From assembly GCA_963662175.1 (NCBI GenBank), contig OY759224.1:19105489-19169488 (forward strand): a DNA stretch of 64,000 nucleotides. The letters run 5' to 3'. The first letter of the stretch is position 1. Every line of letters starts with the position of its first letter. The stretch comes from Aradus depressus (Eukaryota > Arthropoda > Insecta > Hemiptera > Aradidae). The position numbers and the translations under genes are program-made. This document shows, in pieces, positions 52,781 to 61,379 of this stretch. Below the pieces are notes generated by a model. The model did no database searches. It worked only from the letters and a program-made list of their open reading frames with translations, and was not told the DNA's origin.

Positions 52781-53962
52781 TTAACAATTTAAAATATCAT
52801 GGATGGGGACAGACGAGTTATTCCTGTCCACCATCTGAGTCACAACTGGGAGAACGGTGTACGTGAGACTGGACAAACCTCCCATCCCCTCTTTAGAGTT
52901 GAGGAGGGGGGACTCTCTCTTCCTCCTTTCCAATTTTATTTCGATACTTTCCAATGTATCCATTTTTCTACCTTTTTGGACATGATGCAGTAATGAGACT
53001 GAACCGGCCTCATGTCCTGTGTTCTGGAGGTGTTGGAAAAATTCAGAGTCGCCCCTCCTCAAATGCTCCCTCACTCTAGTCCTCAGCTTCCGGCCCGTCT
53101 GCCCAAGATAAAAACATTCACAGTCTTTACAAGTAATCCTGTACACGCCGGATTTGTCAGGGAGGTCCACACGATCTTTGGTTTTTGAGAGCATCCCCTT
53201 AAGAGAAGTCCTACTTTTGAAACCCACATTCACGTCATCTCCCTTTATTATCCGAGATAATTTCTCAGAGAGTCTGGGGAGGTACGGCAGAACACACCAG
53301 CCACCCCCGCCATCCCTCTCCTTAGTTTGGTTACACCCTCCGTACACTGACGTTACCATTTTCTCCTCCGTCTTTCTTTTCAATATACGTTCTACCAGGT
53401 CGGTTGTGTAACCATTAACGACGGCGAGGTGTCTGATGTGCTCCAACTCTCTTTCGTAGGAGTCACGGGAAACAGGGAGTTTGAGTAGTCTGTCTATGAA
53501 AGAGTGAAATGCTGCATGTTTATGTTTTGTGTGATGAGATGAACTGTTTGGTATTAATGTTTCTGTACTGGTGGGTTTCCTGTAAATGTCGAAGGTGTAG
53601 CTCTTGTCCTGTTTTGTAATTTGTAGATCTAAATAATTGATACTATTGTTTTGTTCTAGGTCTATGGTGAATTTTATAGTGTCTGTAAGTGAGTTTATGT
53701 AGTCGTGTAAGCTGTTTAGTTCAGTATTGGTTCCCGTGAACTCCACCAAAATATCATCCACGTACCTCGTCCAGAGCGCTATTTTGTGGAAATGTGGGTT
53801 TCTGGGGTTCATTATAAACTCCCTCTCCAACCAATCCATGTAGACCTCCGCTGCTAGAGGACTAAAGGGGGAGCCCATGGGTGTTCCCATTTTTTGGTGA
53901 TAAAATTTATCTTTAAATTTGAAATAATTTTGTTCTAGACAAAGATTTATTAGGGTTGTCAA
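52781..53962 (-). CDS. Penelope-type RT / GIY-YIG endonuclease, 5'-truncated
   Basis: The 393-residue open frame starts inside the RT domain: GTPMGSPFSPLAAEVYMDW (residues 26-44), the catalytic RYVDDIL (66-72; YVDD 67-70), and INYLDLQITK in the thumb. A linker with SRDSYERELEHIRHLAVVNG follows. The C-terminal GIY-YIG nuclease has GVY (272-274), YLG (285-287), the conserved arginine in RTRVREH (around 297), E in LESIE (338-341) and N355 in LLNSKEG. So all nuclease residues are present. RT blocks before the GSP motif are absent: the frame runs into the inverted terminal repeat. The ATG at 53962 is just the first in frame. No frameshift or stop damages the remaining 393 codons, which suggests a young insertion. 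The product as it stands cannot be an active RT. Confidence 0.93.
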   Translation of the reverse strand: MTTLINLCLEQNYFKFKDKFYHQKMGTPMGSPFSPLAAEVYMDWLEREFIMNPRNPHFHKIALWTRYVDDILVEFTGTNTELNSLHDYINSLTDTIKFTIDLEQNNSINYLDLQITKQDKSYTFDIYRKPTSTETLIPNSSSHHTKHKHAAFHSFIDRLLKLPVSRDSYERELEHIRHLAVVNGYTTDLVERILKRKTEEKMVTSVYGGCNQTKERDGGGGWCVLPYLPRLSEKLSRIIKGDDVNVGFKSRTSLKGMLSKTKDRVDLPDKSGVYRITCKDCECFYLGQTGRKLRTRVREHLRRGDSEFFQHLQNTGHEAGSVSLLHHVQKGRKMDTLESIEIKLERRKRESPLLNSKEGMGGLSSLTYTVLPVVTQMVDRNNSSVPIHDILNC

Positions 53963-54060
53963 CTCACCTCGAGGGAAACCTCGAAAGCCGGCTAGCTTAC
54001 TTAAATAAAAAATCTGTGAGAGGTCAGACTAACTTATTTTTGACATCCTGCGAAAGAAAA

Positions 54061-54375
54061 TATATATTAAAATACATGCATTGAATATACATACATTTGT
54101 TTTTTATATTTATAACGGTAGTAAAGAAATGTGATGTATAAAAATAATACACACATTAAAAAGATTAAATTATAAACATTAAAAAATTAATTATATTTAT
54201 TTTTATATAAAAAGCTTTCTTTTTAAACAAATGAGTAAAAAAACAAAACACTACCATCAGCTGTTTTGTGAGTGGAGAGTAGAGTCGAGGCCTGGGTTGA
54301 AAGCGACGGTCTCAGTGAAGATGTGGAGTTGTGTTAATTGTGATTCTAATCTTGATTCCCCCCCCCATGTTTGTA
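54061..54375. other. AT-rich spacer and start of family Q block
   Basis: 54061-54250 is AT-rich without features. From 54335 (TTGTGATTCTAATCTTGATT) the sequence matches 47465-47510. Confidence 0.5.
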
Positions 54376-54413
54376 GGCCCTGATGATGATATAAAATATA
54401 TCGAAACGTTGGC
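54376..54413 (+). ncRNA. Hammerhead-like motif, family Q, best copy
   Basis: GGCCCTGATGATGATATAAA, ATATATCGAAACGTT, GGC. Core CTGATGA plus T, hairpin GATATAaaaTATATC, GAAA, palindrome ACGT, then T; GCC before the core and GGC after the site pair perfectly. Downstream TTTGAATAGTGTTGCC and GACTGACCCTCAATA are shared with 28850 and 47545. This family is linked to PLE coding at 28029. Confidence 0.55.
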
Positions 54414-55102
54414 ATTTGAATAGTGTTGCCTGTTCTCTTCCATCTTTGACTGACCCTCAATATTCCTACAATTAGAATCTACAGTCGCTAATCAACATCT
54501 ATTATTGTTATTATTTACACTCTTATGTATTGATTGTTCCTCAAATCCAAGGACACATTAACTATTGGGAACATTTTTTGTAAGAACCAATTTTTCGATA
54601 GGACTAACAGTTTTCGGGTGAATCAAGGAAACGTCTAAAATTATCTGATTCAAAACCACATTTTAGAACGTTTTTCGGCTCATATCTCGCAAACCGAACA
54701 ACCTAAAAAAATATTATTTCAAATAAAATGTGTCTTTTAGTTTTCTCTACTACTCTAACTTTTATTTGAAGATATTTTCGATTAGGTTAAAAATATAAGA
54801 AGTATCTTGTAAAAAGCACTTAGGCCCCAGAATAAAGTTGTCTTAATTTTCGTCCGATTTTGGTCAAAATCTAAACACGATAACTCCCGATAGTATGAAT
54901 TACTATGTTTTCGCTTTCCCTCAAAAATTAATTGACCCTTATGGCTAATTGATAATTTATTGTTGATATAGATAGATAAACTAAATTGCACTAAAGGATA
55001 CAAGAGTGGTTTACAAAATACATATTATTATAGTTATACAAAAGAAAATAATAACAATAAACAATAAGAGTAGTAACTAAATAAAAATATACAAATAATA
55101 GT
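54414..55102. repeat. Family E and family C fragments
   Basis: 54583-54800 belongs to family E (TTTTTCGATAGGACTAACAG, TTCGGCTCATATCTCGCAAA). 54880-54945 has CACGATAACTCCCGATAGTA and TTTTCGCTTTCCCTCAAAAA of family C. The rest is AT-rich. Confidence 0.45.
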
Positions 55103-55423
55103 GAGGGCGCCGGTAGCTCAGTGGTATGCGTGCTTGACTTCTGAGCTCAAGGTAGTGGGTTCGTAACCCGACCGAGGCCCTTAGTTTATTTTATCTGGGA
55201 GGTCAAATAAACTTAAGCACGCCGTCCTTCGGATGGGACGTTAAGCGATGGTCCCGAGCCTGTACGATGTCAGATACTCGTTAAAGACCCCTACCCTAGT
55301 AGGGTCGGGCTCATGTCCACCAGAGTGACGAAAGAGCGCTCTGGTAGTAGGCGATATGACCTCGTTGTTAAAGCCCGGGCATGAGTCATAAAACCTAACC
55401 TAACCTAACCGACAAATAATAGT
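55091..55423 (+). mobile_element. SINE-1 with 12-bp target duplication
   Basis: The element 55103-55411 is bracketed by ACAAATAATAGT (55091-55102 and 55412-55423). Head GAGGGCGCCGGTAGCTCAGT, B box GTGGGTTCGTAACCCG, body and hairpin as in the reference, tail AAAACCTAACCTAACCTAAC. About 40 bases between the body and the hairpin (the GTGAATAAAAATTTAGGG part) are missing. The perfect duplication identifies exact ends and shows retrotransposition. Confidence 0.93.
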
Positions 55424-56059
55424 AGAATAAATAAACATGGACATACTCTTTAGTAGAAACAGAAGGAAATTCTGGAAGCAATTAGAAAACAAAAACAATG
55501 CAAATTAAAAATAACAAGACCTTTGAAAAGGGAGGAATTGTAAAAAAAGCAGTAGCCATAACAGATACATAAAAAAATAATAATAATAAAAAATTGCAAG
55601 AATAAAAAATATTTTGTGTCGATACATTCATTCTATCGGGATACACTAGGTATACCATTGATATCAGGAGTCGGAAAATATGAAATAATAAAATTATAAT
55701 TATAAACTCAGCGGTTTCACAGGTGTTGAACGAAGGATTGTGTTAGCGGGGGAGTTAGAAGTTATCTGCCGCCCCCGCCAAAGTAGGCGTGTCACAAGAA
55801 ACCACGCCCCCTCCTGACCACGCCTTCCCCGCCATGTCTACCTGCCCCCTATCCTCACCTCCACATTACATCACATCCCCATCATATCAATGTTTGTCAT
55901 TGGTCCAGGTCATTGTATACTTGTAACATATGTCGCACGTGACCATGTTGTCATCAATATGTCATAGTCGTATCACGTTTCCAACAAAGAAATTGAGAAA
56001 GCTGGTTTGGTTCGCCATCCTCCCCCAAACTCCTTCACGGTAAATCAACCGTTTATATA
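55424..56059. other. AT-rich spacer, small family C piece
   Basis: 55608-55690 has TTTTGTGTCGATACATTCAT and GTCGGAAAATATGAAAT of family C. 55730-56040 is GC-richer and not recognised; stops occur in every frame. Confidence 0.4.
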
Positions 56060-56400
56060 ATAACCGTTCAGCAAGAATTAATCAATTAATTTTTCGCTCT
56101 CGCTCCGAAGCCAAACTATCGTTTGGGCTAAAACACAATATTTGAGTTATATAGTTATTATATTCATTACGTCGGCAGTTATTAGGATATTCAAGTTGAG
56201 CACCTCTTCTTTGGTCCTCCTTTCCTTCAACCGACATCGCGGAAAATTAATAGGTTAGTTGGTCCATCCTTATGATGTTTGGAATTAAATTATATAATTT
56301 CATATCGATACATTAATGAATTATGTATGTAATGAATTCATTACAACGGCAGTTATTAGTGTTTTTGTGTTAAGCCTCTCCCCTAATCCCTCCCCTATTT
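56060..56400 (+). repeat. Family C copy
   Basis: CAGCAAGAATTAATCAATTA, TTTTCGCTCTCGCTCCGAAG, CATCGCGGAAAATTAATAGG, TTACAACGGCAGTTATTAG. Truncated at the right by the following MITE. Confidence 0.65.
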
Positions 56401-56429
56401 ATTTAAATATATATATATATTCGATCATT

Positions 56430-56790
56430 TCATTTCCTCGCTCAAAATCGTCAAAAATGCAAAGCGCAGCAGCAGCAAATGCACGATATTGAATGTGAGT
56501 CATTCAATTCTAAAAGCTCAGAAAGCATAGCGTGCATTTGCTGCTGCTGCGCTTTGCATTTTTTCTGTTCATGTAAAGTAAGTCACGAGTATTACAGTCA
56601 GTGGTTACCTCAGGGGGAGCTTCTAGAGATCCGAGTCTCCCAAATTAATAACAAAAAGTCTGCAACGCTAACCACGGAAACTGCGGGCTGTGCCCCCGGG
56701 TGTCTATACCCCCCACCCTCGTAGCCTAACTTTGCCCCCCCCCCCCCCCCCCCCTGCTCAAAATACTGGCTACGCCCCCGTAGAAAACAC
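56430..56790. mobile_element. Second, left-truncated copy of the GGCGTAGC MITE
   Basis: Matches 42010-42425: CATTTCATTTCCTCG, the inverted AAAATGCAAAGCGCAGCAGC pair (56452-56560), GGTTACCTCAGGGGGAGCTT, ACTTTGCCCC followed by a C-run, and GGCTACGCCCCCG at the end. Confidence 0.8.
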
Positions 56791-57286
56791 GTCTTTCCCG
56801 GGTTCATGGATGTTTGTAAATATAACCCCGGTAATGTAGACCGCCCCTGTGATGCCAAAATAAAAATGGAAGAAAGTTCCATAAGGGTGGGTGTTATAAA
56901 AATAATAATAATAATAATAATTTATGAAATATCTATTTTTTAGGTGACCGATTGGTCAAAAATTCGATGCGGAGTTTTCAACGGATTTTTATATGTGACC
57001 CAGAATCCTCTGGCGACGACACCTACTGTTTTTCAGCTAAATCGACCAAAGGGAAGGGATGGATTAGGGGTGAGACTTAACTAAAAAATCTGAATAACTG
57101 CCCATGTAATGAACTTATCTACACAAAATTTAGTATATGGATTAATGAGCCCTTGACATAAAATAAATAAATAATTTATTTTTTTAAATTGAAGTCATGG
57201 TTTTCTGTTTATAGTAATAAAGCCCTACTATTAAGGATAATATCCTACGTATTTTTAACAAATACAAAAAAAATAAATAAAAAATT
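56791..57286 (-). repeat. Family C copy (56930-57170) and spacer
   Basis: ACCGATTGGTCAAAAATTCG, ATGCGGAGTTTTCAACGG, GACGACACCTACTGTTTTTC, AACTGCCCATGTAATGAACT. It converges with the copy at 57287 from the opposite direction. Confidence 0.65.
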
Positions 57287-57900
57287 TCGTCGGTGAATTA
57301 CCAACAATGGAATCCCCCAGAACGAATTATTACGAATAATTGATTAATTGAATTTTCGCTCCTCCTCCAAAAACATTCGACCGTTTGCGCTAATATTCAA
57401 CAGTTGACTTACATAGGGGCTCTTTAATCCTCACACTAAATTTTGTGTCGATAAATTCATTACATCGGCAGTTTAATAACTAGTTGAATTGAGCCCCCTT
57501 CTCTGAGAACCCCCTTCCCTTGGGTCGATATCGCTGAAAATTGACAGGTTATGTCCTCATTGGCTTTTGAATTTAAATATGAAATTTCATGTCGATTCAT
57601 TCATTACATCGTTAGTTATTGGGATTTTTCATTTGAAACTCTCCCCTAATCCCCCCCTTCCCTTTGGTCGATTTAGCTGAAAAACAATAGTTGTCATCGT
57701 TAGAGGATTCTGGGTTCACATATAAAATTTCGTGTCGATACATTCATTATATCGGTAGTTAACGTGTTCACCGACACAAAGACAGACAGATTTTTTTTTT
57801 TCATATTTGGAATCTAAAGGCTGGAAAACAACAAAATCCGTTGAAAACTCCGCATCGAATTTTTGACCGATTACACAACTGCCCCTACTTCGTAAATAAA
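57287..57900 (+). repeat. Family C, best copy (about 614 bp)
   Basis: Order of landmarks: CGTCGGTGAATTACC, CCCCCAGAACGAATTATTAC, TCCTCCAAAAACATTCGACC, TTTTGTGTCGATAAATTCAT, GATATCGCTGAAAATTGACA, TTTCATGTCGATTCATTCAT, TTCGTGTCGATACATTCATT, a T-run with ACAGACAGA, CCGTTGAAAACTCCGCATCG, and TTACACAACTGCCCCTACTT. The middle has repeated CGATACATTCATTACATCG-type units, about 190 bases apart, so the family grew by internal duplication. It has inverted ends (see 9166-9451) but no protein. More than 20 copies or pieces occur, in both orientations; smaller ones not listed separately are near 38940, 58640, 60890. Confidence 0.75.
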
Positions 57901-57905
57901 AGTGA

Positions 57906-58121
57906 AGCATATATAAAAATTAATTAATTATGTACATGGCTTTCTTAGGCTTCTCTGGGGTTACTTTTCCAACATTTATTTCAGAGATGCCTTCAACTTC
58001 TTTTGACAATATTTCGAGATCCATCCAACCCCTTCTTCGGATCAAAATATATCTGACCTCTAGGAGGTGCGTTATGGGCACATCGATCACGGTGCCTCTA
58101 CCGTTAACTGCTTGAAGGTCT
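57906..58121 (-). other. Unrecognised open frame cut by a PLE end
   Basis: On the minus strand 67 or more codons are open from 58121: DLQAVNGRGTVIDVPITHLL, EVRYILIRRRGWMDLEILSK, EVEGISEINVGKVTPEKPKK and AMYIIN before a stop. There is no ATG at the start because the PLE sequence begins at 58122. Composition looks coding. It may be a truncated exon or a retroelement piece; no family recognised. Confidence 0.4.
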
Positions 58122-58251
58122 GCTAGCCGGCTTTCGAGGCTGACATCATCAGGCAGTCTACAAAAAAAACATCATTTAGCAACAAAGAAACAGGCATAAA
58201 GTTCTGTTCGTTAATATCCATAAAATATTGTGGTAATAAACTATTAAATAA
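58122..58251 (-). mobile_element. PLE terminal sequence, family P variant, with motif
   Basis: Minus-strand motif 58162-58122: GACTGCCTGATGATGTCAGC, CTCGAAAGCCGGCTAGCA. Core plus T is intact, GAAA and the palindrome AGCCGGCT are intact, TGC and GCA pair fully, but the hairpin has decayed. Upstream sequence (CAACAAAGAAACAGGC, TAAAATATTGTGGTAATAAA) is shared with 59758-59840. Confidence 0.55.
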
Positions 58252-58598
58252 AGGTTAGGTTAGGTTTTATGAGTCATGCCCCGGCTTTAACTACGAGGTC
58301 ATATCGCCTACTACCAGAGCGCTCTTTCGTCACTCTGGTGGACATGAGCCCGACTCTACTATGGGAGTCCTAAATTTGGCCTACCCTAAATGTGTATTCA
58401 CCTAGGGTAGGGGTCTTTAACTAGTACCTGACATCGTACAGGCTCGGGACCATTGCTTAACGTCCCATCCGAAGGATGGCGTGCTTAAGTTTATTTTACC
58501 TCCCAGATAAAATAAACTAAGGGCCTAGGTCGGGTTACGAACCCACGTTCTTGAACTCAGAAGACAAGCACGCATACCACTGAGCTACCGGCGCCCTC
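58252..58598 (-). mobile_element. SINE-1, full-length copy
   Basis: Minus strand: GAGGGCGCCGGTAGCTCAGT, GTGGGTTCGTAACCCGACC, CCATCCTTCGGATGGGACG, the hairpin CCAGAGTGACGAAAGAGCGC with CTCTGG, AAAACCTAACCTAACCT. Inserted at the end of the PLE block (ATTAAATA). Confidence 0.92.
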
Positions 58599-59326
58599 TA
58601 ACGCTCTTGTACCAACACAACTTTTTCTAGGTTTTTTATGGAGTGCAAAAACTTAATTAATTCGTTCCAGGGAAGTAAATTGCCAGTAATTCATCATTTT
58701 TGAAATGAGAATTTCGGAAAATCTGAAATTTCGTTGAAAATTCAAAACAATTTCAGACCGATTAGTTATATAACTTCCCCTATACCTCGTACACCTGAGG
58801 AAGTAAAAAAAAAAACAATAAAATTGGAGAGTTTTAATGAATGTAATTTGTATGTTAAAATCCCAGTCTTTATAATTTATATTCTAAAATTTCAACTGTT
58901 AAGAAAATACTCATTTTATTTTGCCAAATATTGACTATTATTAATAAAATATAACCCTCTCCACATCTCTCCAAGTATATTTGACCGCATAAAGAATGAG
59001 AAGATCGTGTTGACTTAGAAGTTAAGTCAACTGACTTAGAATGGAGTGGAATATTTAAATGAGAGGTTCACAAAACGTCTCATAAAGGTTAACTTATTGA
59101 CAGACAGACCGTCCACTCAACTAATTCAAACCAAAAACTGACATCATCATTTGTATGTTTCAAAATCTTTCATCTTTACCGACAGTTTGGCATGAATAAT
59201 AAATTTATAATTTAAATATTGCTAATTTGCATTAGTTTATCCATTTATTGGATGTTTTTCCAGGCGTTAAGTCACTAACCTTTATCAATTTTGTCCCGTT
59301 TTACATTAATCAAGTGTCGCTAGTTA
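58599..59326. other. Spacer with a family C right end
   Basis: 58640-58810 contains TTAATTAATTCGTTCCAGGG, AAGTAAATTGCCAGTAATTC, then CCGTTGAAA-like sequence and ACTTCCCCTATACCTCGTAC. 58811-59326 is AT-rich and unassigned. Confidence 0.45.
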
Positions 59327-59480
59327 TTGTAACTCATGCCCGGACTTTACTTATGAGGTCATATCGTCTACTACCAGAGCGCTCTTTCATCGCTCTGATA
59401 AAAATGAGTACTCTACAGTGGGAGTCCTAAATTTGAACGACTGACATCGCACAGACATGAATCATCGCTTGAAAATCAAT
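59327..59480 (-). mobile_element. SINE-1 3' fragment
   Basis: Minus strand: TCAAGCGATGATTCATGTCT, TAGGACTCCCACTGTAGAGT, the hairpin AGAGCGATGAAAGAGCGCTC, AAAGTCCGGGCATGAGTTAC. Confidence 0.75.
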
Positions 59481-59660
59481 CGATATCAAACTGAAGTACA
59501 TCGACAGTTATTTCCGTTTTCGAACCCTTCCTCTGACCCCCATTTCCCTCTGGGCGATTTGGCTGAAAATCACTAAGGGTCGTCTTTACTGGTTTCTGAA
59601 TGCACATAAAAATTTATTTGTGTCGATACATTCAATCTAATGGGAGTTATCATTGCACTG
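59481..59660 (+). repeat. Family C right part
   Basis: CAATCGATATCAAACTGAAG, ACATCGACAGTTATTTCCG, CCCATTTCCCTCTGGGCGAT, TTTGTGTCGATACATTCAAT. Confidence 0.6.
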
Positions 59661-59684
59661 GTAGTGAGTATTTATAAGTAAAAT

Positions 59685-59880
59685 AAAATATAGTCTGACT
59701 CACAGGTTTTATTAATTTTTGCTAGCCGGCTTTCGAGGTTGTCCTCATCATCATGCTACAAAAAAAACTACCATTTAGCAACAAAGAAACAGACTAAATC
59801 CATAAAATATTGTGGTAATAAAATATTAAATAAACATATCTGATAAATTTCATGTTTGTTTTTAAAGATTGTTATCAACT
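59685..59880 (-). mobile_element. PLE terminal sequence, family P variant
   Basis: Minus-strand motif 59757-59721: GTAGCATGATGATGAGGACA, ACCTCGAAAGCCGGCTAGCA. Hairpin GAGGacaaCCTC, GAAA and palindrome intact, but the C of CTGATGA is changed. AT-rich PLE sequence with TAAAATATTGTGGTAATAAA follows. Confidence 0.5.
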
Positions 59881-59902
59881 TAATTGTTGTTACTTTTTAT
59901 TA

Positions 59903-60090
59903 GGTAGCTCAGTGGTATGCGTGCTTGCCTTCTATGCTCAAGATCGTGAGCTGGAAACTCAACCGAGGTCCTTAGTTTATTTTATCAACTAATAAACTTA
60001 AGCACGCCGTCCTTCGGGTGGGACGTTAAGCGATGGTCCCGAGCCTGTACGTTGTCAGGTACTCCTTAAAGACCCCTGCCCTAGGTGAAT
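59903..60090 (+). mobile_element. SINE-1, 3'-truncated copy
   Basis: GTAGCTCAGTGGTATGCGTG, ACTTAAGCACGCCGTCCTTC, GGGACGTTAAGCGATGGTCC, AAAGACCCCTGCCCTAGGTG; stops at GAATAAATATA before the hairpin. Confidence 0.8.
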
Positions 60091-60350
60091 AAATATACTG
60101 GGGGAAATGTTGTTCTACTATAACCTAATAGTTTGATTTTAGGATCGCATTATTTATCTGACTTTATGAAAAGTATTATAAGTTATAACACCTTCTAGTA
60201 CATATACGCCTGCTTACAGTTACCAAAATGTGTAAAGTTACTAACCTGCTTAAAGTTACTAATCTGCTTAAAGTTACTAACCTGTGTGAAGTAACTCCGG
60301 GCGAAGCTGGGTAACCTCCTTGTATTTTATATTTATTCAATCATAGATGT
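60091..60350 (+). repeat. 18-bp tandem repeat and flank
   Basis: 60220-60292 holds about four units of CTTAAAGTTACTAACCTG. It is followed by TCCGGGCGAAGCTGGGTAAC, resembling the GC-rich start of family A-type repeats read in the other orientation. Confidence 0.6.
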
Positions 60351-60381
60351 GCCACTGATGACGCTGTTGCGTTGAAAATAG
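60351..60381 (+). ncRNA. Hammerhead-like motif, family S
   Basis: GCCACTGATGACGCTGTTGC, GTTGAAAATAG. The core is followed directly by hairpin CGCtgttGCG, lacking the TGA present in other S copies, then TT and GAAA. The palindromic block is changed. Shares the flank AAAAATAAAACAGTGGGAAG with 27771-27790 (inverted). Confidence 0.4.
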
Positions 60382-60989
60382 TTTCTGCTCAAAAATAAAA
60401 CAGTGGGAAGACATATTTTATTTCTATAAGGAATTATTCTTATTAAACTAATATTTCTAAATGTTCGATTTACCAGGTTCAATACGTTTTGTCAATTTAG
60501 AATTGATAATGAAACAATAAAGAGATGAAATAGTGGAAATAAAGGGGATCTACCTTGGGCAAACAATGTTGTGTTTGCCCTCCTATCAGACATGAAAAGA
60601 CCTTTTGCCGGAGCCTATATCAATGTCAATTAGTCTACAGATATCCCAAGGGGAGGGGGAGATGGCATTAAAGGATTGGATTGGATAGGTAAACACAAGA
60701 AGAAATATTAATGGAGACGGACCAATCAGAAAGTCTTGTTGAGGCCTTGTTTGAGAAGCACTCTCTTTGATAGTTCATTGACAAGGGATCTTTGTTTTTT
60801 GGTGTTTGCTTTGTTTGATATCTGGCAAAGATGGATATTAGATAATCAAATATTCCTATTTGTTGTTCTAGATGTACAGTCAACTCTAAGTCGGGTTCTC
60901 TGAATACGTTTTGACCATTTTCGCGAAGATGACTGTCTGCGAACGTTTGCGAAACCAAAATCAAAACTTTCTACTGCCAACAAACTGAC
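60382..60989. other. Spacer with family E phrase
   Basis: 60890-60945 (GGGTTCTCTGAATACGTTTT, GACCATTTTCGCGAAGATGA) matches 42940-42975. A 98-codon minus frame (60668-60964) is not recognised. Confidence 0.4.
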
Positions 60990-61350
60990 AATAACAACCT
61001 GTCTCTACTCAGCCAAATCCTCCGTATAATTGTAAATGCTCCCTTATATGTCACCAATAAATTACTCTATGAAGACCTAAACATCCCAACAGTCCAGGAA
61101 CTAATCTAATCCCGATTTTTAATTTTCCACAATGCACTTTCATCCTATCCTAACCCATTTGAGTCCTATCCACTCAATTATATCCTAACAATCCTTCACG
61201 CTGTCTAAATAGGAGATGGCCTCGAGAACTTCATAGTCAAATTTAAATATTTTATTGTTTTCTTTGGAATGTCAGCACTTACTTATTCATGTAAATAGTT
61301 TTCAAATTTGCTTATTATGTATATTGTATATATAGCAAATAAATGAAAAA
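60990..61350 (+). mobile_element. Jockey-like LINE 3' end
   Basis: The frame reads NNNLSLLSQILRIIVNAPLY, VTNKLLYEDLNIPTVQELI, a stop, SRFLIFHNALSSYPNPFE. LR.I..AP.YV.N..L..DL.IPTV.E.I is the standard C-terminus of Jockey-clade ORF2. A 140-base 3' UTR ends with ATAAATGAAAAAAAA. It could belong to the same family as the RT pieces at 39231 and 49847. Confidence 0.8.
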
Positions 61351-61379
61351 AAATTATATCCAAAGCAATCGGTAAATTG

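Larger units (their letters stand above)
52550..54060 (-). mobile_element. Penelope-like element with inverted terminal repeats
   Basis: About 85 bases at 52552-52636 (GCAGGATGTCAAAAATAAGT to CTTTCGAGGTTTCCCTC) recur inverted at 53970-54056. Between them is a single 393-codon minus-strand frame. Hammerhead-like motifs sit in both repeats; the one behind the stop codon (minus, 52602-52645) is complete, the other (plus, from 53970) lacks the CTGATGA half. PLEs are known for direct or inverted terminal repeats, a single RT plus GIY-YIG protein, and hammerhead motifs. The 5' half of the gene is missing. Confidence 0.85.

Noticed and set aside
52799..53411. Plus-strand frames opposite the PLE gene
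   Set aside because: They are antisense shadows of a clear RT/GIY-YIG coding sequence.
55392..55410. Interstitial telomere
   Set aside because: The CCTAACC run is only about three units and sits at the exact 3' end of a SINE inside its target duplication, so it is a SINE tail.
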